Source of the DNA: Roseococcus sp. SDR
Lineage (GTDB): Bacteria; Pseudomonadota; Alphaproteobacteria; Acetobacterales; Acetobacteraceae
NCBI RefSeq assembly: GCF_019083995.1
Contig: NZ_JAHRCU010000011.1
Span: 1 to 64,000 of the forward strand
DNA length: 64,000 nt
Direction: 5' to 3'
The notes under the pieces were generated by a model, which worked only from the letters and a program-made list of their open reading frames with translations, was not told the origin of the DNA and did no database searches. Both the position numbers and the translations under genes were made by a program. Shown here one piece after another: positions 12,438 to 21,022 of the stretch (position 1 is its first letter; each line of letters opens with the position of its first letter).

Positions 12438-13400
12438 CTAAAGCCCCTCGAACAGCTCTGTGGAGAGGTAGCGCTCGGCGAAGGAGGCGGCGATGCCGAG
12501 GATGAGCTTGCCTTCCATCCCGGGCTCCCGCGCCAGGCGGATCATGGCGTGCAGAACGGCGCCGGAGGAAATGCCGACCGGCACGCCATCCAGCCGCGCC
12601 ACCTGGCGGGCTGCGGCGAAGGCCTCGCGCTCGGCCACGCGCTCCACGCCGTCCAGGTTCGAAAGCTCCAGCACGCCGGGGCAGAAGCCGGCTCCGATGC
12701 CCTGGATGCGGTGGGGCCCGGGCTCATCCCCGTTCAGCACCGCGCTCTCCGCGGGCTCGATGCCGATGACGCGCAGCCCCGGCTTGCGGGGCTTCAGCGT
12801 GCGGGCAATGCCGGTCAGCGTGCCGCCGGTGCCGATGCCGCCCATCACCACATCCACCTCGCCCGCCGTGTCCCGCCAGATCTCCTCCGCGGTGGTGCGG
12901 GCATGGATGTCCGGGTTCGCGCCATTGTCGAATTGCCGGGCCATCCAGGCGCCGCGCGTCTTGGCGACGATCTCCTCCGCGCGGGAGATGGCGCCCGCCA
13001 TGCCACGCTTGGCGGGCGTGAGTTCCAGTTCGGCGCCCAGCAGCTTCAGCATCCTGCGCCGCTCGATCGAGGCGCCGTCGGGCATCACCACGATCAGGCG
13101 ATAACCCTTGGCCGCGGCCACGAAGGCCAGCGCGATGCCGGTATTGCCTGAAGTGGGTTCAACGATGACCGAGCGTTCGGGCGCGATCTCGCCAGCCGCC
13201 TCGGCCGCCTCGATCATGGCGAGGCCGATTCGGTCCTTCACCGAGCCGGCCGGGTTGAAAAATTCGAGCTTGAGCGCAAGCCGCGCCTTCAGCCCCTCAG
13301 CCGCCATCAACCGGGGCAGGAGAACGGACGGCGTGTCGCCGACGGTGTCGAGAATGCTGGCGCGGAGGCGATGGCGGGTCGGGGGCGATTCGGCGTCCAT
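12438..13400 (-). CDS. cysK: Cysteine synthase A (O-acetylserine sulfhydrylase)
   Basis: PLP enzyme of 320 residues that makes cysteine from O-acetylserine and sulfide. NPAGSVKDR holds the PLP Lys55; [12 protein letters not shown] is the substrate-binding loop; [13 protein letters not shown] binds the PLP phosphate; and GISSGAV is the C-terminal signature. The ATG at 13400 was chosen over an upstream TTG. It is divergent from an Rrf2 regulator across a 102-base spacer, an arrangement reminiscent of CymR-type control of cysteine synthesis. Confidence 0.93.
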   Translation of the reverse strand: MDAESPPTRHRLRASILDTVGDTPSVLLPRLMAAEGLKARLALKLEFFNPAGSVKDRIGLAMIEAAEAAGEIAPERSVIVEPTSGNTGIALAFVAAAKGYRLIVVMPDGASIERRRMLKLLGAELELTPAKRGMAGAISRAEEIVAKTRGAWMARQFDNGANPDIHARTTAEEIWRDTAGEVDVVMGGIGTGGTLTGIARTLKPRKPGLRVIGIEPAESAVLNGDEPGPHRIQGIGAGFCPGVLELSNLDGVERVAEREAFAAARQVARLDGVPVGISSGAVLHAMIRLAREPGMEGKLILGIAASFAERYLSTELFEGL

Positions 13401-13502
13401 GCGAGGGCGATACCACAAAAAAACCGGCGCATGACCGGCTGATGGCTGGATTTTCGGCCATTTGGCGATATTCTACGCCTGAACGCGGGAGAATTTAGGA
13501 AC

Positions 13503-13949
13503 ATGCTGCTGCGCCAGGATCGTGGGCTCCTCGCCCTCGACATTGCGCTCGACATCGCCTTCCACGCCGGCCGCGGGGGCGAGGTGACCGGCGCGGCCGA
13601 GATCGCCGAGCGCCTGGGCGCCGCGCGGCGCGGCATCGAGCCGTTGCTGCAATCGCTGGTGCGGGCAGGCTTGCTCGATTCACTACGCGGCCCGCGCGGG
13701 GGCTACCGCATGGCCCGCGCACCACGCGAGGTGCCGCTGATCGAGATCATCGCCGCCGTCACCGAGGATGAGCCGCCCCCGGAGCCCCCCGGGAAGCTGG
13801 CCGCGCTGGTGACCGCGCCCCTCTGGCAGGAGATGGAGGCGGCCACAGCCAAGCGCCTCAAGGCGATGACGCTGGAGGATCTTTTGAAGCGCGCTGCGGC
13901 CGCGGGTCTGCGCCGGCCGGTGACGGAACCTCTGCACTTCGTGATCTGA
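13503..13949 (+). CDS. Rrf2-family transcriptional regulator without cysteines
   Basis: A 148-residue protein with an N-terminal winged helix (residues 5-70) that ends LDSLRGPRGGYRMARAPREVPLIEIIAAV, the Rrf2 wing and dimer-helix signature. IscR-like members carry three Cys for an Fe-S cluster; this protein has no cysteine at all, so it resembles the CymR branch that senses without a cluster. It is divergent from cysK and may control it. The start ATG has AGGA just upstream. Confidence 0.85.
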   Translation: MLLRQDRGLLALDIALDIAFHAGRGGEVTGAAEIAERLGAARRGIEPLLQSLVRAGLLDSLRGPRGGYRMARAPREVPLIEIIAAVTEDEPPPEPPGKLAALVTAPLWQEMEAATAKRLKAMTLEDLLKRAAAAGLRRPVTEPLHFVI

Positions 13950-14080
13950 TGCCCGCTGACGCCGGGCCGCTGCTGCGCCGGGCCAGCAGGTCAGGCGGGC
14001 GGCGCCAGCCGCCATTCGTCCGGATTCTCGAACGGCGGGGCTGGATTTCTTCGTCGGGCGCTGCCACGCGTTAGTCCCCG

Positions 14081-14644
14081 ATGCCCAAGATCACCGAAAC
14101 CGCCCTGCGCGAGGCTGCGCTCGCCCATCTCGCCCGCTTCGCCACCACCGAGGCCGGGTTGCGCCGGGTGCTGGGCAACCGCATCCGCCGCTGGGCACGC
14201 GAAGCGGCAGCCGAGGGGCAGGACGCCGAGGCCATCGCCGCTGCGGCCGCCACGGCACAGGCGCAGGCAGCCGCCATCGCGGCAAGACTCGTGCAGGTCG
14301 GCGCGGTGGATGACACGCTCTTCGCCCAGGCTCGTGCGCGGCGGCTGCAGGGCTCCGGCCGCTCGGCGCGGGCAGCCCTCGCCCATCTCGCGGCCAAGGG
14401 GGTGGCGCGCGAGACCGCCCGCGCCGCACTGGCGCAGGAGGATATGCCGGGCGAATTCGCGGCCGCCCTCATCCTCTGCCGCAAGCGCCGCTTCGGCCCC
14501 TTCGCCGCCGCCACGCCCGAACCCGAGACCCGCCGCAAGTGGCTCGCCAGCCTTGCGCGAGCCGGTTTCAGCGGAGAGGTGGCACGCCGCGCGCTGGCCA
14601 CCCCCCGCGCCGAGGCCGAGACCCTGCTGGCGGCCCGCCGATGA
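14081..14644 (+). CDS. recX: RecX family regulator of RecA
   Basis: A 187-residue RecX protein, which caps or disassembles RecA filaments. It is helical with three repeated three-helix units: the VGAVDDTLFAQARARRLQGSGRSARAALAHLAAKGV block is typical, and the C-terminal WLASLARAGFSGEVARRAL repeat follows. It is longer than E. coli RecX (166), as is common in alphaproteobacteria. No recA is near. Its stop overlaps the azlC start (ATGA). Confidence 0.85.
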   Translation: MPKITETALREAALAHLARFATTEAGLRRVLGNRIRRWAREAAAEGQDAEAIAAAAATAQAQAAAIAARLVQVGAVDDTLFAQARARRLQGSGRSARAALAHLAAKGVARETARAALAQEDMPGEFAAALILCRKRRFGPFAAATPEPETRRKWLASLARAGFSGEVARRALATPRAEAETLLAARR

Positions 14645-15345
14645 GCGGCAGCCGCGTCGTCTTCACCCGCCATGGGTTCTGGCGCGGGGTGCGCCTCTCG
14701 CTGCCCATGGTGCCGGCCATGGCGCCCTTCGGCCTGATCGTGGGTGTGCTGGCCGATGCGCGGGGGCTCTCCCTGCTCGAGACCATGCTCATGTCCGCCC
14801 TGGTCTTCGCCGGCACCAGCCAGCTTGTGGCACTGGAGCTCTGGGCCGACCCCGCGCCCATCCTGGGCGCCACACTCGCGGCCTTCGTCATCAACCTCCG
14901 CCTGGCGCCGATGGGCGCGGCCCTGGCCCCCTGGCTCGACAAGCTGCGGGGCTGGAAGCTCTGGGGCACGCTGGCGACCCTCGTGGACAACAGCTTCGCC
15001 ATGTCCATCGCGGACCAGCGGGCCGGCGGGAAGGATGCGGCCTTCCTGCTGGGTGTCGGCCTGACCTTCTGGGTCTTCTGGATGAGCATGACCGGTCTCG
15101 GCCATGCCTTTTCCGCCCTGATCGCCCTGCCACCGGGTCACCCGATCTTCTTCGCCAGCGTGGCCACGCTGGTGGCGCTGATGGTTCCGCTCTGGCGCGG
15201 CGCGGGCGAGATCTTTCCCTGGGCTGTGGCGGCACTGGCCGCCGTCACCGCTTCGCATGGCCTGGGGCTGGGGCAGCCCTGGCCGGTGCTGGCTGGCGCC
15301 ATCCTCGGCGCAGCCGCGGGGGCATGGCGCGATCGGCTGCGGTAG
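14641..15345 (+). CDS. azlC: AzlC family branched-chain amino acid exporter subunit
   Basis: A 234-residue inner-membrane protein with about six hydrophobic helices; SLPMVPAMAPFGLIVGVLA and AFVINLRLAPMGAALAPWL fit the AzlC (YgaZ) pattern. AzlC normally works with the small AzlD (YgaH) subunit to export branched-chain amino acids. No azlD follows: the next gene, mltG, is on the other strand 8 bases away. The start overlaps the recX stop, so the pair is translationally coupled. Confidence 0.9.
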   Translation: MSGSRVVFTRHGFWRGVRLSLPMVPAMAPFGLIVGVLADARGLSLLETMLMSALVFAGTSQLVALELWADPAPILGATLAAFVINLRLAPMGAALAPWLDKLRGWKLWGTLATLVDNSFAMSIADQRAGGKDAAFLLGVGLTFWVFWMSMTGLGHAFSALIALPPGHPIFFASVATLVALMVPLWRGAGEIFPWAVAALAAVTASHGLGLGQPWPVLAGAILGAAAGAWRDRLR

Positions 15346-15353
15346 CGCGCCGC

Positions 15354-16313
15354 TTATCGCAAGGCGCGCCAGCGCGCGACGTTGCGATTGTGCTCCTCCA
15401 GCGTGCGGGCGAAGGCGTGCCCGCCCGTGCCATCGGCGACGAAGAACAGGAACTCCGTCTCGGCCGGGCGGGTCGCGGCGCGCAGCGCCTCCCGCCCCGG
15501 CGAGGCGATGGGGCCCGGCGGAAGCCCCCGGATGCGATAGGTGTTGAAGGGGTGGGGCTGGTCGAGATCCGCCCGCGTCAGCGGCCGGTCGAGCGGCAGG
15601 CCCTGCCCCGGCACATAGGCCACCGTGGGGTCGGATTGCAGCATCATCCCGCGCCGCAGGCGGTTCACGAAGACGCCCGCCACCAGCGCCCGCTCGCCCG
15701 CCACGCCGGTCTCGCGCTCGATGATGGAGGCCAGGATCAACGCCTCGCGCGCATTGGCGAGCGGCAGGTTGGGGGCCCGCCCGGCCCAGGCCTCGGCCAG
15801 CGCGGCGTCCATCGCCGCCACGGCACGGCGCGCGACGGAGGCCCGGCTGTCGCCCCAGGTGAAGGCATAGGTCTCGGGCAGGGCCGCGCCTTCCGCCAGC
15901 GCCGGCACATCGCCCGTCAGCCCGTCGGTGCGCTCCAGCAGGGCCATGATCTGCCGCGCGGTGAGCCCCTCAGGGATGGTCAGGCGGCGCTGCACCGGCC
16001 GCCCCTCACGCAGAATGGCGAGCACGTCCCGGATCGAGGCGCGGGCGGGGAAAGTGAACTCGGCGGCGCGCAGCGGCCCGGCCTCGCGGCTGCGCCAGGC
16101 CGCGAAGGCAAAGAGGCGCGCGTCGGCGATGACGCCGGCCTCTCGCAGCACGGCGGCAATGCTCTCGGTGCCACCGCGGGGAATCACGAGGTTGGTGGCA
16201 TCGCTCAGGGGGCCGGGCGCGGCGATTCGCTGCACCGCGAACCAGAAGGCACCGCCTGCCAGCAGGGCCAGGGCCAAGAGCCCGGCGCCGGCCAGCTTCA
16301 GAAGGCGGGGCAT
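15354..16313 (-). CDS. mltG: Endolytic murein transglycosylase MltG
   Basis: A 319-residue YceG-like enzyme that cuts nascent glycan strands at the inner membrane and so sets strand length. It has one N-terminal membrane helix (residues 8-28), a LysM-like subdomain, and the catalytic motif ILASIIERETG with Glu199. The usual SDPTVAYVPGQ and FNTYRIRGLPPGPIASPG blocks are present. It is 6 bases downstream of fabF; fabF-mltG adjacency is widespread in proteobacteria. Confidence 0.95.
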   Translation of the reverse strand: MPRLLKLAGAGLLALALLAGGAFWFAVQRIAAPGPLSDATNLVIPRGGTESIAAVLREAGVIADARLFAFAAWRSREAGPLRAAEFTFPARASIRDVLAILREGRPVQRRLTIPEGLTARQIMALLERTDGLTGDVPALAEGAALPETYAFTWGDSRASVARRAVAAMDAALAEAWAGRAPNLPLANAREALILASIIERETGVAGERALVAGVFVNRLRRGMMLQSDPTVAYVPGQGLPLDRPLTRADLDQPHPFNTYRIRGLPPGPIASPGREALRAATRPAETEFLFFVADGTGGHAFARTLEEHNRNVARWRALR

Positions 16314-16319
16314 CGGCGC

Positions 16320-17603
16320 TTAGGGTGCGCCCCGGAAGATGACCGAAGCGTTGGTGCCGCCGAAGCCGAAGCTGTTGGACAGTGCCACGTCGATCTTGCG
16401 CTCTTGCGCCACTTTGGCCACGCGATCGATCGGGCTCTCGCGCGAGGGATTTTCGAGGTTCAGCGTGGGCGGTGCCACGTTGTCACGGATGGCGAGGATG
16501 GAGAAGATCGCCTCCACCGCACCCGCGGCACCAAGCAGATGGCCGGTGGCGGACTTGGTCGACGACATGGCCACGCCCTTGGCGCTCTCGCCGAAGAGGC
16601 GCTCGACGGCGGAAAGCTCGATGTCGTCGCCGAGCGGCGTGCTGGTGCCGTGGGCGTTCACATAATGCACATCGCCCGGGGTGAGCCCGGCATCGCGCAG
16701 CGCGGCCTTCATGGCACGGAAGCCGCCATCGCCATCCTCGGCGGGGGACGTGATGTGGTAGGCGTCGCCGCTCATGCCATAGCCGATCACCTCGGCATGG
16801 ATGGTCGCACCGCGCGCCTTGGCGTGCTCGTATTCCTCGAGCACGAGGACGCCGGCGCCCTCGCCCATCACGAAGCCGTCACGGTCCTTGTCCCAGGGGC
16901 GGGAGGCGGCGGTCGGCGTGTCGTTGAAACTGGTCGAGAGGGCGCGGGCCGCGCAGAAGCCGCCGATGCCGAGTTCGCAGATCGCGGCCTCGGCGCCGCC
17001 GGCCACCATCACATCGGCATCGCCCAGCGCGATGAGGCGCGCGGCATCGCCGATGGCGTGCACGCCCGTGGCGCAGGCGGTCACGGCCGAGTGGTTCGGG
17101 CCCTTGAAACCGTAGCGGATCGAGACGTGGCCGGAGGCAAGGTTCACCAGCGCGGAGGGAATGAAGAAGGGCGAGAGGCGCCGCGTGCGGCCGGCCGCGA
17201 CCAGCGCCGCCGCCTCCTGGATCGTGCCCAGGCCACCGATGCCGGAGCCGATCATCACGCCTGTCGCGCAACGCCCGGCCTCATCCTCGGGCATCCAGCC
17301 GGAGTCCTCGATCGCTTCCACCGCCGCCACGAGGGCGAGCTGGATGAAGCGATCCATCTTCTTCTGATCCTTGACGGGGATCCACTCGGCAAGGTCAAGC
17401 CGGCCGTCCGCCCTCACGCCCGCGGGAATCTGGCCGGCGATGCGCGCGGGCAGATCCTTCACGTCGAAGGACTGGATGTTGGAGATGCCGCTTTCGCCGT
17501 TGATCAGCCGCTTCCAGACATTGTCGATCCCGAGCCCGAGCGGGCTCGCGATTCCCATGCCGGTAACGACGACGCGGCGCGGCGCATGACCCTGCGCGAA
17601 CAC
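16320..17603 (-). CDS. fabF: Beta-ketoacyl-ACP synthase II (FabF)
   Basis: A 427-residue condensing enzyme of fatty acid elongation. The catalytic triad is visible: Cys177 in AVTACATGVHAIG, His318 in NAHGTSTPLGD and His355 in SATGHLLGAAG. The short N-terminal extension MFAQGHAPRR precedes the canonical VVVTGMGIASPLG. It lies 40 bases downstream of acpP and 6 bases upstream of mltG, so the three probably share a transcript. Confidence 0.97.
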   Translation of the reverse strand: MFAQGHAPRRVVVTGMGIASPLGLGIDNVWKRLINGESGISNIQSFDVKDLPARIAGQIPAGVRADGRLDLAEWIPVKDQKKMDRFIQLALVAAVEAIEDSGWMPEDEAGRCATGVMIGSGIGGLGTIQEAAALVAAGRTRRLSPFFIPSALVNLASGHVSIRYGFKGPNHSAVTACATGVHAIGDAARLIALGDADVMVAGGAEAAICELGIGGFCAARALSTSFNDTPTAASRPWDKDRDGFVMGEGAGVLVLEEYEHAKARGATIHAEVIGYGMSGDAYHITSPAEDGDGGFRAMKAALRDAGLTPGDVHYVNAHGTSTPLGDDIELSAVERLFGESAKGVAMSSTKSATGHLLGAAGAVEAIFSILAIRDNVAPPTLNLENPSRESPIDRVAKVAQERKIDVALSNSFGFGGTNASVIFRGAP

Positions 17604-17643
17604 GTGGCGTTCCTATCCCTGTCGAGGCGTCAGGCGCGGCAGG

Positions 17644-17886
17644 TCAGGCCGAGGCCTGCTGCTTCTCGATGAACTCGATCGCGTCCTTGACGGTCTGAAT
17701 CTTCTCGGCCGCGTCGTCCGGGATTTCCACCCCGAAGGCTTCCTCGAAGGCCATGACCAGCTCGACCGTGTCGAGGCTGTCGGCGCCGAGATCGTCAATG
17801 AACGAAGCCTCGGCCGTCACCTTGGCCTCTTCGACGCCCAGATGCTCGACGACGATCTTCTTAACCTTTTCGGCGGTCTCGCTCAT
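17644..17886 (-). CDS. acpP: Acyl carrier protein
   Basis: An 80-residue, strongly acidic four-helix protein. [10 protein letters not shown] carries Ser37, the site that receives 4'-phosphopantetheine. It carries acyl chains in fatty acid synthesis and donates to FabF encoded just downstream. The ATG at 17886 gives the canonical N-terminus [10 protein letters not shown] and is preceded by GGAGAACAGGG. fabD and fabG, often upstream, are not here; a divergent motB follows instead. Confidence 0.98.
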   Translation of the reverse strand: MSETAEKVKKIVVEHLGVEEAKVTAEASFIDDLGADSLDTVELVMAFEEAFGVEIPDDAAEKIQTVKDAIEFIEKQQASA

Positions 17887-18176
17887 TACCCTGTTCTCCT
17901 GCTGCCAGCGGTCCCGTGGAATCCGTCCCATGGGCCCAGCCGGGATTCCCCCTGGAGCCATCGGTCAGGCTCCGCGAGGCCGGTTACCATGATCGTGCGG
18001 GGCGGACTAGGCTGCCGCGCGCGCCGTGGCAAGCCCGCAACTTGGAATTTCTCTGCCGCGTTGCAGCAGGCGGGCCGTTCACTTCAAGCTTCACCAGATT
18101 ACGCCACCCGTCTTCCCGGCCTTAGCCCTCGGTTAACCCGCCGTGGGCAGAGTGCTGCCGCGGCAGAACGCCGCTG
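17887..18176. promoter_or_regulatory. Divergent spacer between acpP and motB
   Basis: A 290-base non-coding stretch with start sites facing away at both ends, so it must hold promoters for acpP (minus) and motB (plus). I see no long inverted repeat and no convincing small reading frame. A GGTTAACC-type half-palindrome lies near 18131. Base composition is a little lower in GC than the flanking genes around 18040-18110. Confidence 0.5.
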
Positions 18177-19235
18177 ATGGGGTGCGGCTTGGCCAAGCGT
18201 GGCAAGGGGGATGGCGGGGTCACCGTCATCAAGCGGATCGAGGAGGGCGGCCATGGGCATCATGGCGGTGCCTGGAAGGTCGCCTATGCGGATTTCGTGA
18301 CGGCCATGATGGCCTTCTTCCTGCTGATGTGGCTGCTCAACGCCACCACCGAGGAACAACGCCGCGGCATCGCCGATTTCTTTAACCCGACCAATGCCCT
18401 CGCCTCCGGCACCACGGGGTCTGGCCAGCCCTTCGGCGGCATGACACCGCACAGCGCCGGCAACATGACGGCCGATACGGGCGCGATCCGCCTGGAGCGC
18501 GGACCACGCCCCGTGGAGCAGGAGCTGGAGGAGGACGACAACGACCGCCCGGCCGAGCCGACGCGCCGCGTCCCCGGCCCGCCCGGCGAGGAGGACAGCC
18601 GCGCGAGCCGCGTGGATTCGGTCAGCGCCCCGCGCCCCGATTCGACCCATGAGGCGAGCGCCGAGCCCGCGGACACAAGGCCGCCCCCGCCGCCCCTGAC
18701 GGGCGAGGCCGCCCGGCGGCTGGAGGCGGCGCGCGCCGAGCAGGAACGCTTCGAGGAGATGGCCGACGCGCTGCGCCAGACCTTCCTCGCCGACCCCGCC
18801 CTGGCCGATCTCGCCCGCCAGGTGCTGGTCGAGATCACGCCCGAGGGGCTGCGCGTCCAGCTGCTCGAGGCCGATGGCCAGCCGATGTTCGCGAGCGGCG
18901 GCGCCGCGCCGACGGAGCGCGCGCGGCAGATGATCCAGCGCGTCGCCCAGGCCGCCGCCCGCCTGCCCAACCCGGTCCAGGTCACCGGCCATACCGACAG
19001 CACGCCCTTCCGCGGCGGCGCGCGCAGCAACTGGGATCTCTCGGCCGAGCGGGCGAATGCCACTCGCCGCATGCTGAGCGAGGCGGGCGTCGCGGAGACC
19101 CGAATCCGTGGTGTCACCGGCATGGCCGACCGTGAGCCGCTCTTGCCCGAACAACCCCAGGCCGCCGGCAATCGCCGCGTCGCCATCACCCTGCTGCGCC
19201 AGGCGGAGCATCCCAGCCAAGGAACGGGCCGATGA
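18177..19235 (+). CDS. motB: Flagellar motor stator protein MotB
   Basis: A 352-residue protein. One membrane helix holds the proton-carrying Asp39 (AYADFVTAMMAFFLLMWLL). An unusually long acidic, Pro-rich linker runs from about 100 to 200. The OmpA-like peptidoglycan-binding domain (VTGHTDSTPF, SAERANATRRML) closes it. It anchors the stator to the cell wall. Unusually motB precedes motA, with a 4-base ATGA overlap. A TTG four codons in would give MAKRGKG and is an alternative start. Confidence 0.93.
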   Translation: MGCGLAKRGKGDGGVTVIKRIEEGGHGHHGGAWKVAYADFVTAMMAFFLLMWLLNATTEEQRRGIADFFNPTNALASGTTGSGQPFGGMTPHSAGNMTADTGAIRLERGPRPVEQELEEDDNDRPAEPTRRVPGPPGEEDSRASRVDSVSAPRPDSTHEASAEPADTRPPPPPLTGEAARRLEAARAEQERFEEMADALRQTFLADPALADLARQVLVEITPEGLRVQLLEADGQPMFASGGAAPTERARQMIQRVAQAAARLPNPVQVTGHTDSTPFRGGARSNWDLSAERANATRRMLSEAGVAETRIRGVTGMADREPLLPEQPQAAGNRRVAITLLRQAEHPSQGTGR

Positions 19236-20098
19236 ACACGATCCTCGGCCTGGTCGTCGTGATGGTGATGGTGTTCGGCGGCTACATGCTCGCCGGCGGC
19301 AAGTTCGGCATCATCCTGAAGGCGCTGCCCTTCGAGATGATGATGATCGGCGGCGCCGCGCTCGGCACCTTCCTCATGGCCAATTCCATGCATGACGTGA
19401 AGCACACGCTGGGCGGGTTCGGCAAAATCCTGAAGGGGCCGCGCTTCAAGAAAGCCGACTACACCGAGCTGCTTTCGCTGCTCTACTATTTCGTGCGGCT
19501 CGCGCAGACCAAGGGCGCCATGGCGCTGGAGCCGCATATCGAGAAGCCCGATGAAAGCCCCGCCTTCAGCAAGTTCCCCAAGATCCAGAAGGATCACCAC
19601 GCGACGGACCTGATCTGCGACTACCTGCGCATGATCGGCATGAACGCCGATGACCCGCACCAGATCGAGGACAGCATGGCGCGCGAGCTGAAGAAGCTGA
19701 AGGAGGAGGAAATGCATCCCTCCCACGCCATGCAGAGCACCGCCGATGCGCTGCCGGCGCTCGGCATCGTCGCCGCCGTGCTGGGCGTCATCAAGACCAT
19801 GGCCTCGATCGACAGCCCGCCTTCGGTGCTCGGCGGCATGATCGGCGGCGCGCTGGTCGGCACCTTTCTCGGCATCTTCCTGGCCTATGGCATCATGGGG
19901 CCCTGCGCCTCGCGGCTGAAGGCCATCGTCGAGGAGGAGGCCGCCTATTATGAGGTGATCCGCGCCGTACTCGTCGCGCATCTGCACGGCAATGCGCCGC
20001 AGGTCTCGGTCGAGACCGGGCGGAAGGTCGCGCCATCCTTCCTCATGCCGAGCTTCGCCGAGACCGAGGCCGCGCTGCAGGAGCTTTCCATCACCTGA
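19232..20098 (+). CDS. motA: Flagellar motor stator protein MotA
   Basis: A 288-residue four-helix membrane protein, the proton-channel partner of MotB. The first helices begin at residue 2 and 33; the large cytoplasmic loop (about 60-165) contains the charged residues that push on FliG. The last two helices, with ADALPALGIVAAVLGVIKTM and GGMIGGALVGTFLGIFLAYG, carry the conserved channel prolines. It overlaps motB by 4 bases. No other flagellar gene is in the window. Confidence 0.95.
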   Translation: MNTILGLVVVMVMVFGGYMLAGGKFGIILKALPFEMMMIGGAALGTFLMANSMHDVKHTLGGFGKILKGPRFKKADYTELLSLLYYFVRLAQTKGAMALEPHIEKPDESPAFSKFPKIQKDHHATDLICDYLRMIGMNADDPHQIEDSMARELKKLKEEEMHPSHAMQSTADALPALGIVAAVLGVIKTMASIDSPPSVLGGMIGGALVGTFLGIFLAYGIMGPCASRLKAIVEEEAAYYEVIRAVLVAHLHGNAPQVSVETGRKVAPSFLMPSFAETEAALQELSIT

Positions 20099-20119
20099 GC
20101 GGGCGGGCATGGTCCCGCC

Positions 20120-20563
20120 ATGGATCATCTGCCCGAACATATCCGCGCCCAGGCGCTCTCACCCTTCCACGGCCTGCTTGGCATCGAGATGCAGCATTGG
20201 GAGGAGGGCCTGGCCCGCCTCGTCTGCACGCCGGGACCGCAGCACGCGAATCGCTCCGGCATCGTGCATGGCGGCGTGATGCTGGCGCTGCTGGACCAGG
20301 CCAATGCCTTCGCGGGCCTCTATTGCCCGACCCCGGGCCGCAAGCGCCATGCGGTCACGCTCGACCTCGACACGCGCTTCACCGGGCAGGGCAAGCTCGG
20401 CGCGGTGCTGATCGCGGAAGGGCGGCTGGTGAGTGCCGGGCGCAACATCTTCTTCGCGCGCGGCGAGGTGAAGGATGAGGCCGGCAACCTGATCGCCTTC
20501 GGCGCCTCCACCCATCGCTACCGCGCGGGCAGCCACACGCTGGAGGGCGTGCCGGTGGAGTGA
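20120..20563 (+). CDS. PaaI-type hotdog thioesterase
   Basis: A 147-residue hotdog protein. The motif ANRSGIVHGGVMLALLDQANA near residues 41-61, with HGG and an acidic residue in the following helix, is that of PaaI/YigI-like acyl-CoA thioesterases. Such enzymes release CoA from aryl- or medium-chain acyl-CoAs. It starts 22 bases after motA and may be co-transcribed, but no functional link is evident. Substrate unknown. Confidence 0.85.
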   Translation: MDHLPEHIRAQALSPFHGLLGIEMQHWEEGLARLVCTPGPQHANRSGIVHGGVMLALLDQANAFAGLYCPTPGRKRHAVTLDLDTRFTGQGKLGAVLIAEGRLVSAGRNIFFARGEVKDEAGNLIAFGASTHRYRAGSHTLEGVPVE

Positions 20564-20566
20564 CGG

Positions 20567-21022
20567 CTACAGCCGCTTCTCCAGAAAGCGGCTGATGGGC
20601 GAGGCGCGATAAGCACCGAAGGGCGCGCAATCGGTGAAACCCGCGCGGCGGTAAAGCGCCTCCCCCGCGCTGTTGCGGATGCCGACCTCGAGCCGCAGCC
20701 GCATGGCACCTTGGGCTCGCACCAGCGCCTCCGCGGCCTGCAGCAGCGCTTGGCCCACGCCCTGCCGCCGATCCGCCGGCATCACCACCATCCGCTTCAG
20801 CTCGGCCGTTCCATCGCCTCCCGCGAGGACCGCGCAGCACCCGACGGCCGCACCCTCCCGCCGCGCCACAAGGAGGTGGATGCCAGGCGCGTCCAGCGTC
20901 TCCGGGTTCAGCGCACGGCGTGGTTCGCCAGGGTAGAGAACCTGTGCGATCGAATCGGAGAGGGCAAGGAGCGCCGCTACTTCCGCCTGACGCGGGGTTT
21001 CCACCGCGACGACCAGGCTCAT
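20567..21022 (-). CDS. GNAT-family N-acetyltransferase
   Basis: A 151-residue GNAT protein. The acetyl-CoA site is seen as LKRMVVMPADRRQGVGQALL (motif A), and the closing LEVGIRNSAGEALYRRAGF is motif B. The target (amine or protein N-terminus) is unknown. Its start overlaps the 3' end of the upstream sensor kinase gene by 4 bases, so the two are translationally coupled. Confidence 0.85.
   Translation of the reverse strand: MSLVVAVETPRQAEVAALLALSDSIAQVLYPGEPRRALNPETLDAPGIHLLVARREGAAVGCCAVLAGGDGTAELKRMVVMPADRRQGVGQALLQAAEALVRAQGAMRLRLEVGIRNSAGEALYRRAGFTDCAPFGAYRASPISRFLEKRL

Noticed and set aside
13991-14074. Short minus-strand frame between the Rrf2 gene and recX ending PPFENPDEWRLAPPA
   Set aside because: Reads protein-like but has no start codon before an upstream run-on; could be a gene remnant, not supported.
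14310-17672. A 1120-codon open frame on the plus strand
   Set aside because: It runs antisense through mltG, fabF and azlC, which have full catalytic motifs. Its composition (Arg/Gly/Ala/His-rich) is that of a GC-rich shadow frame.
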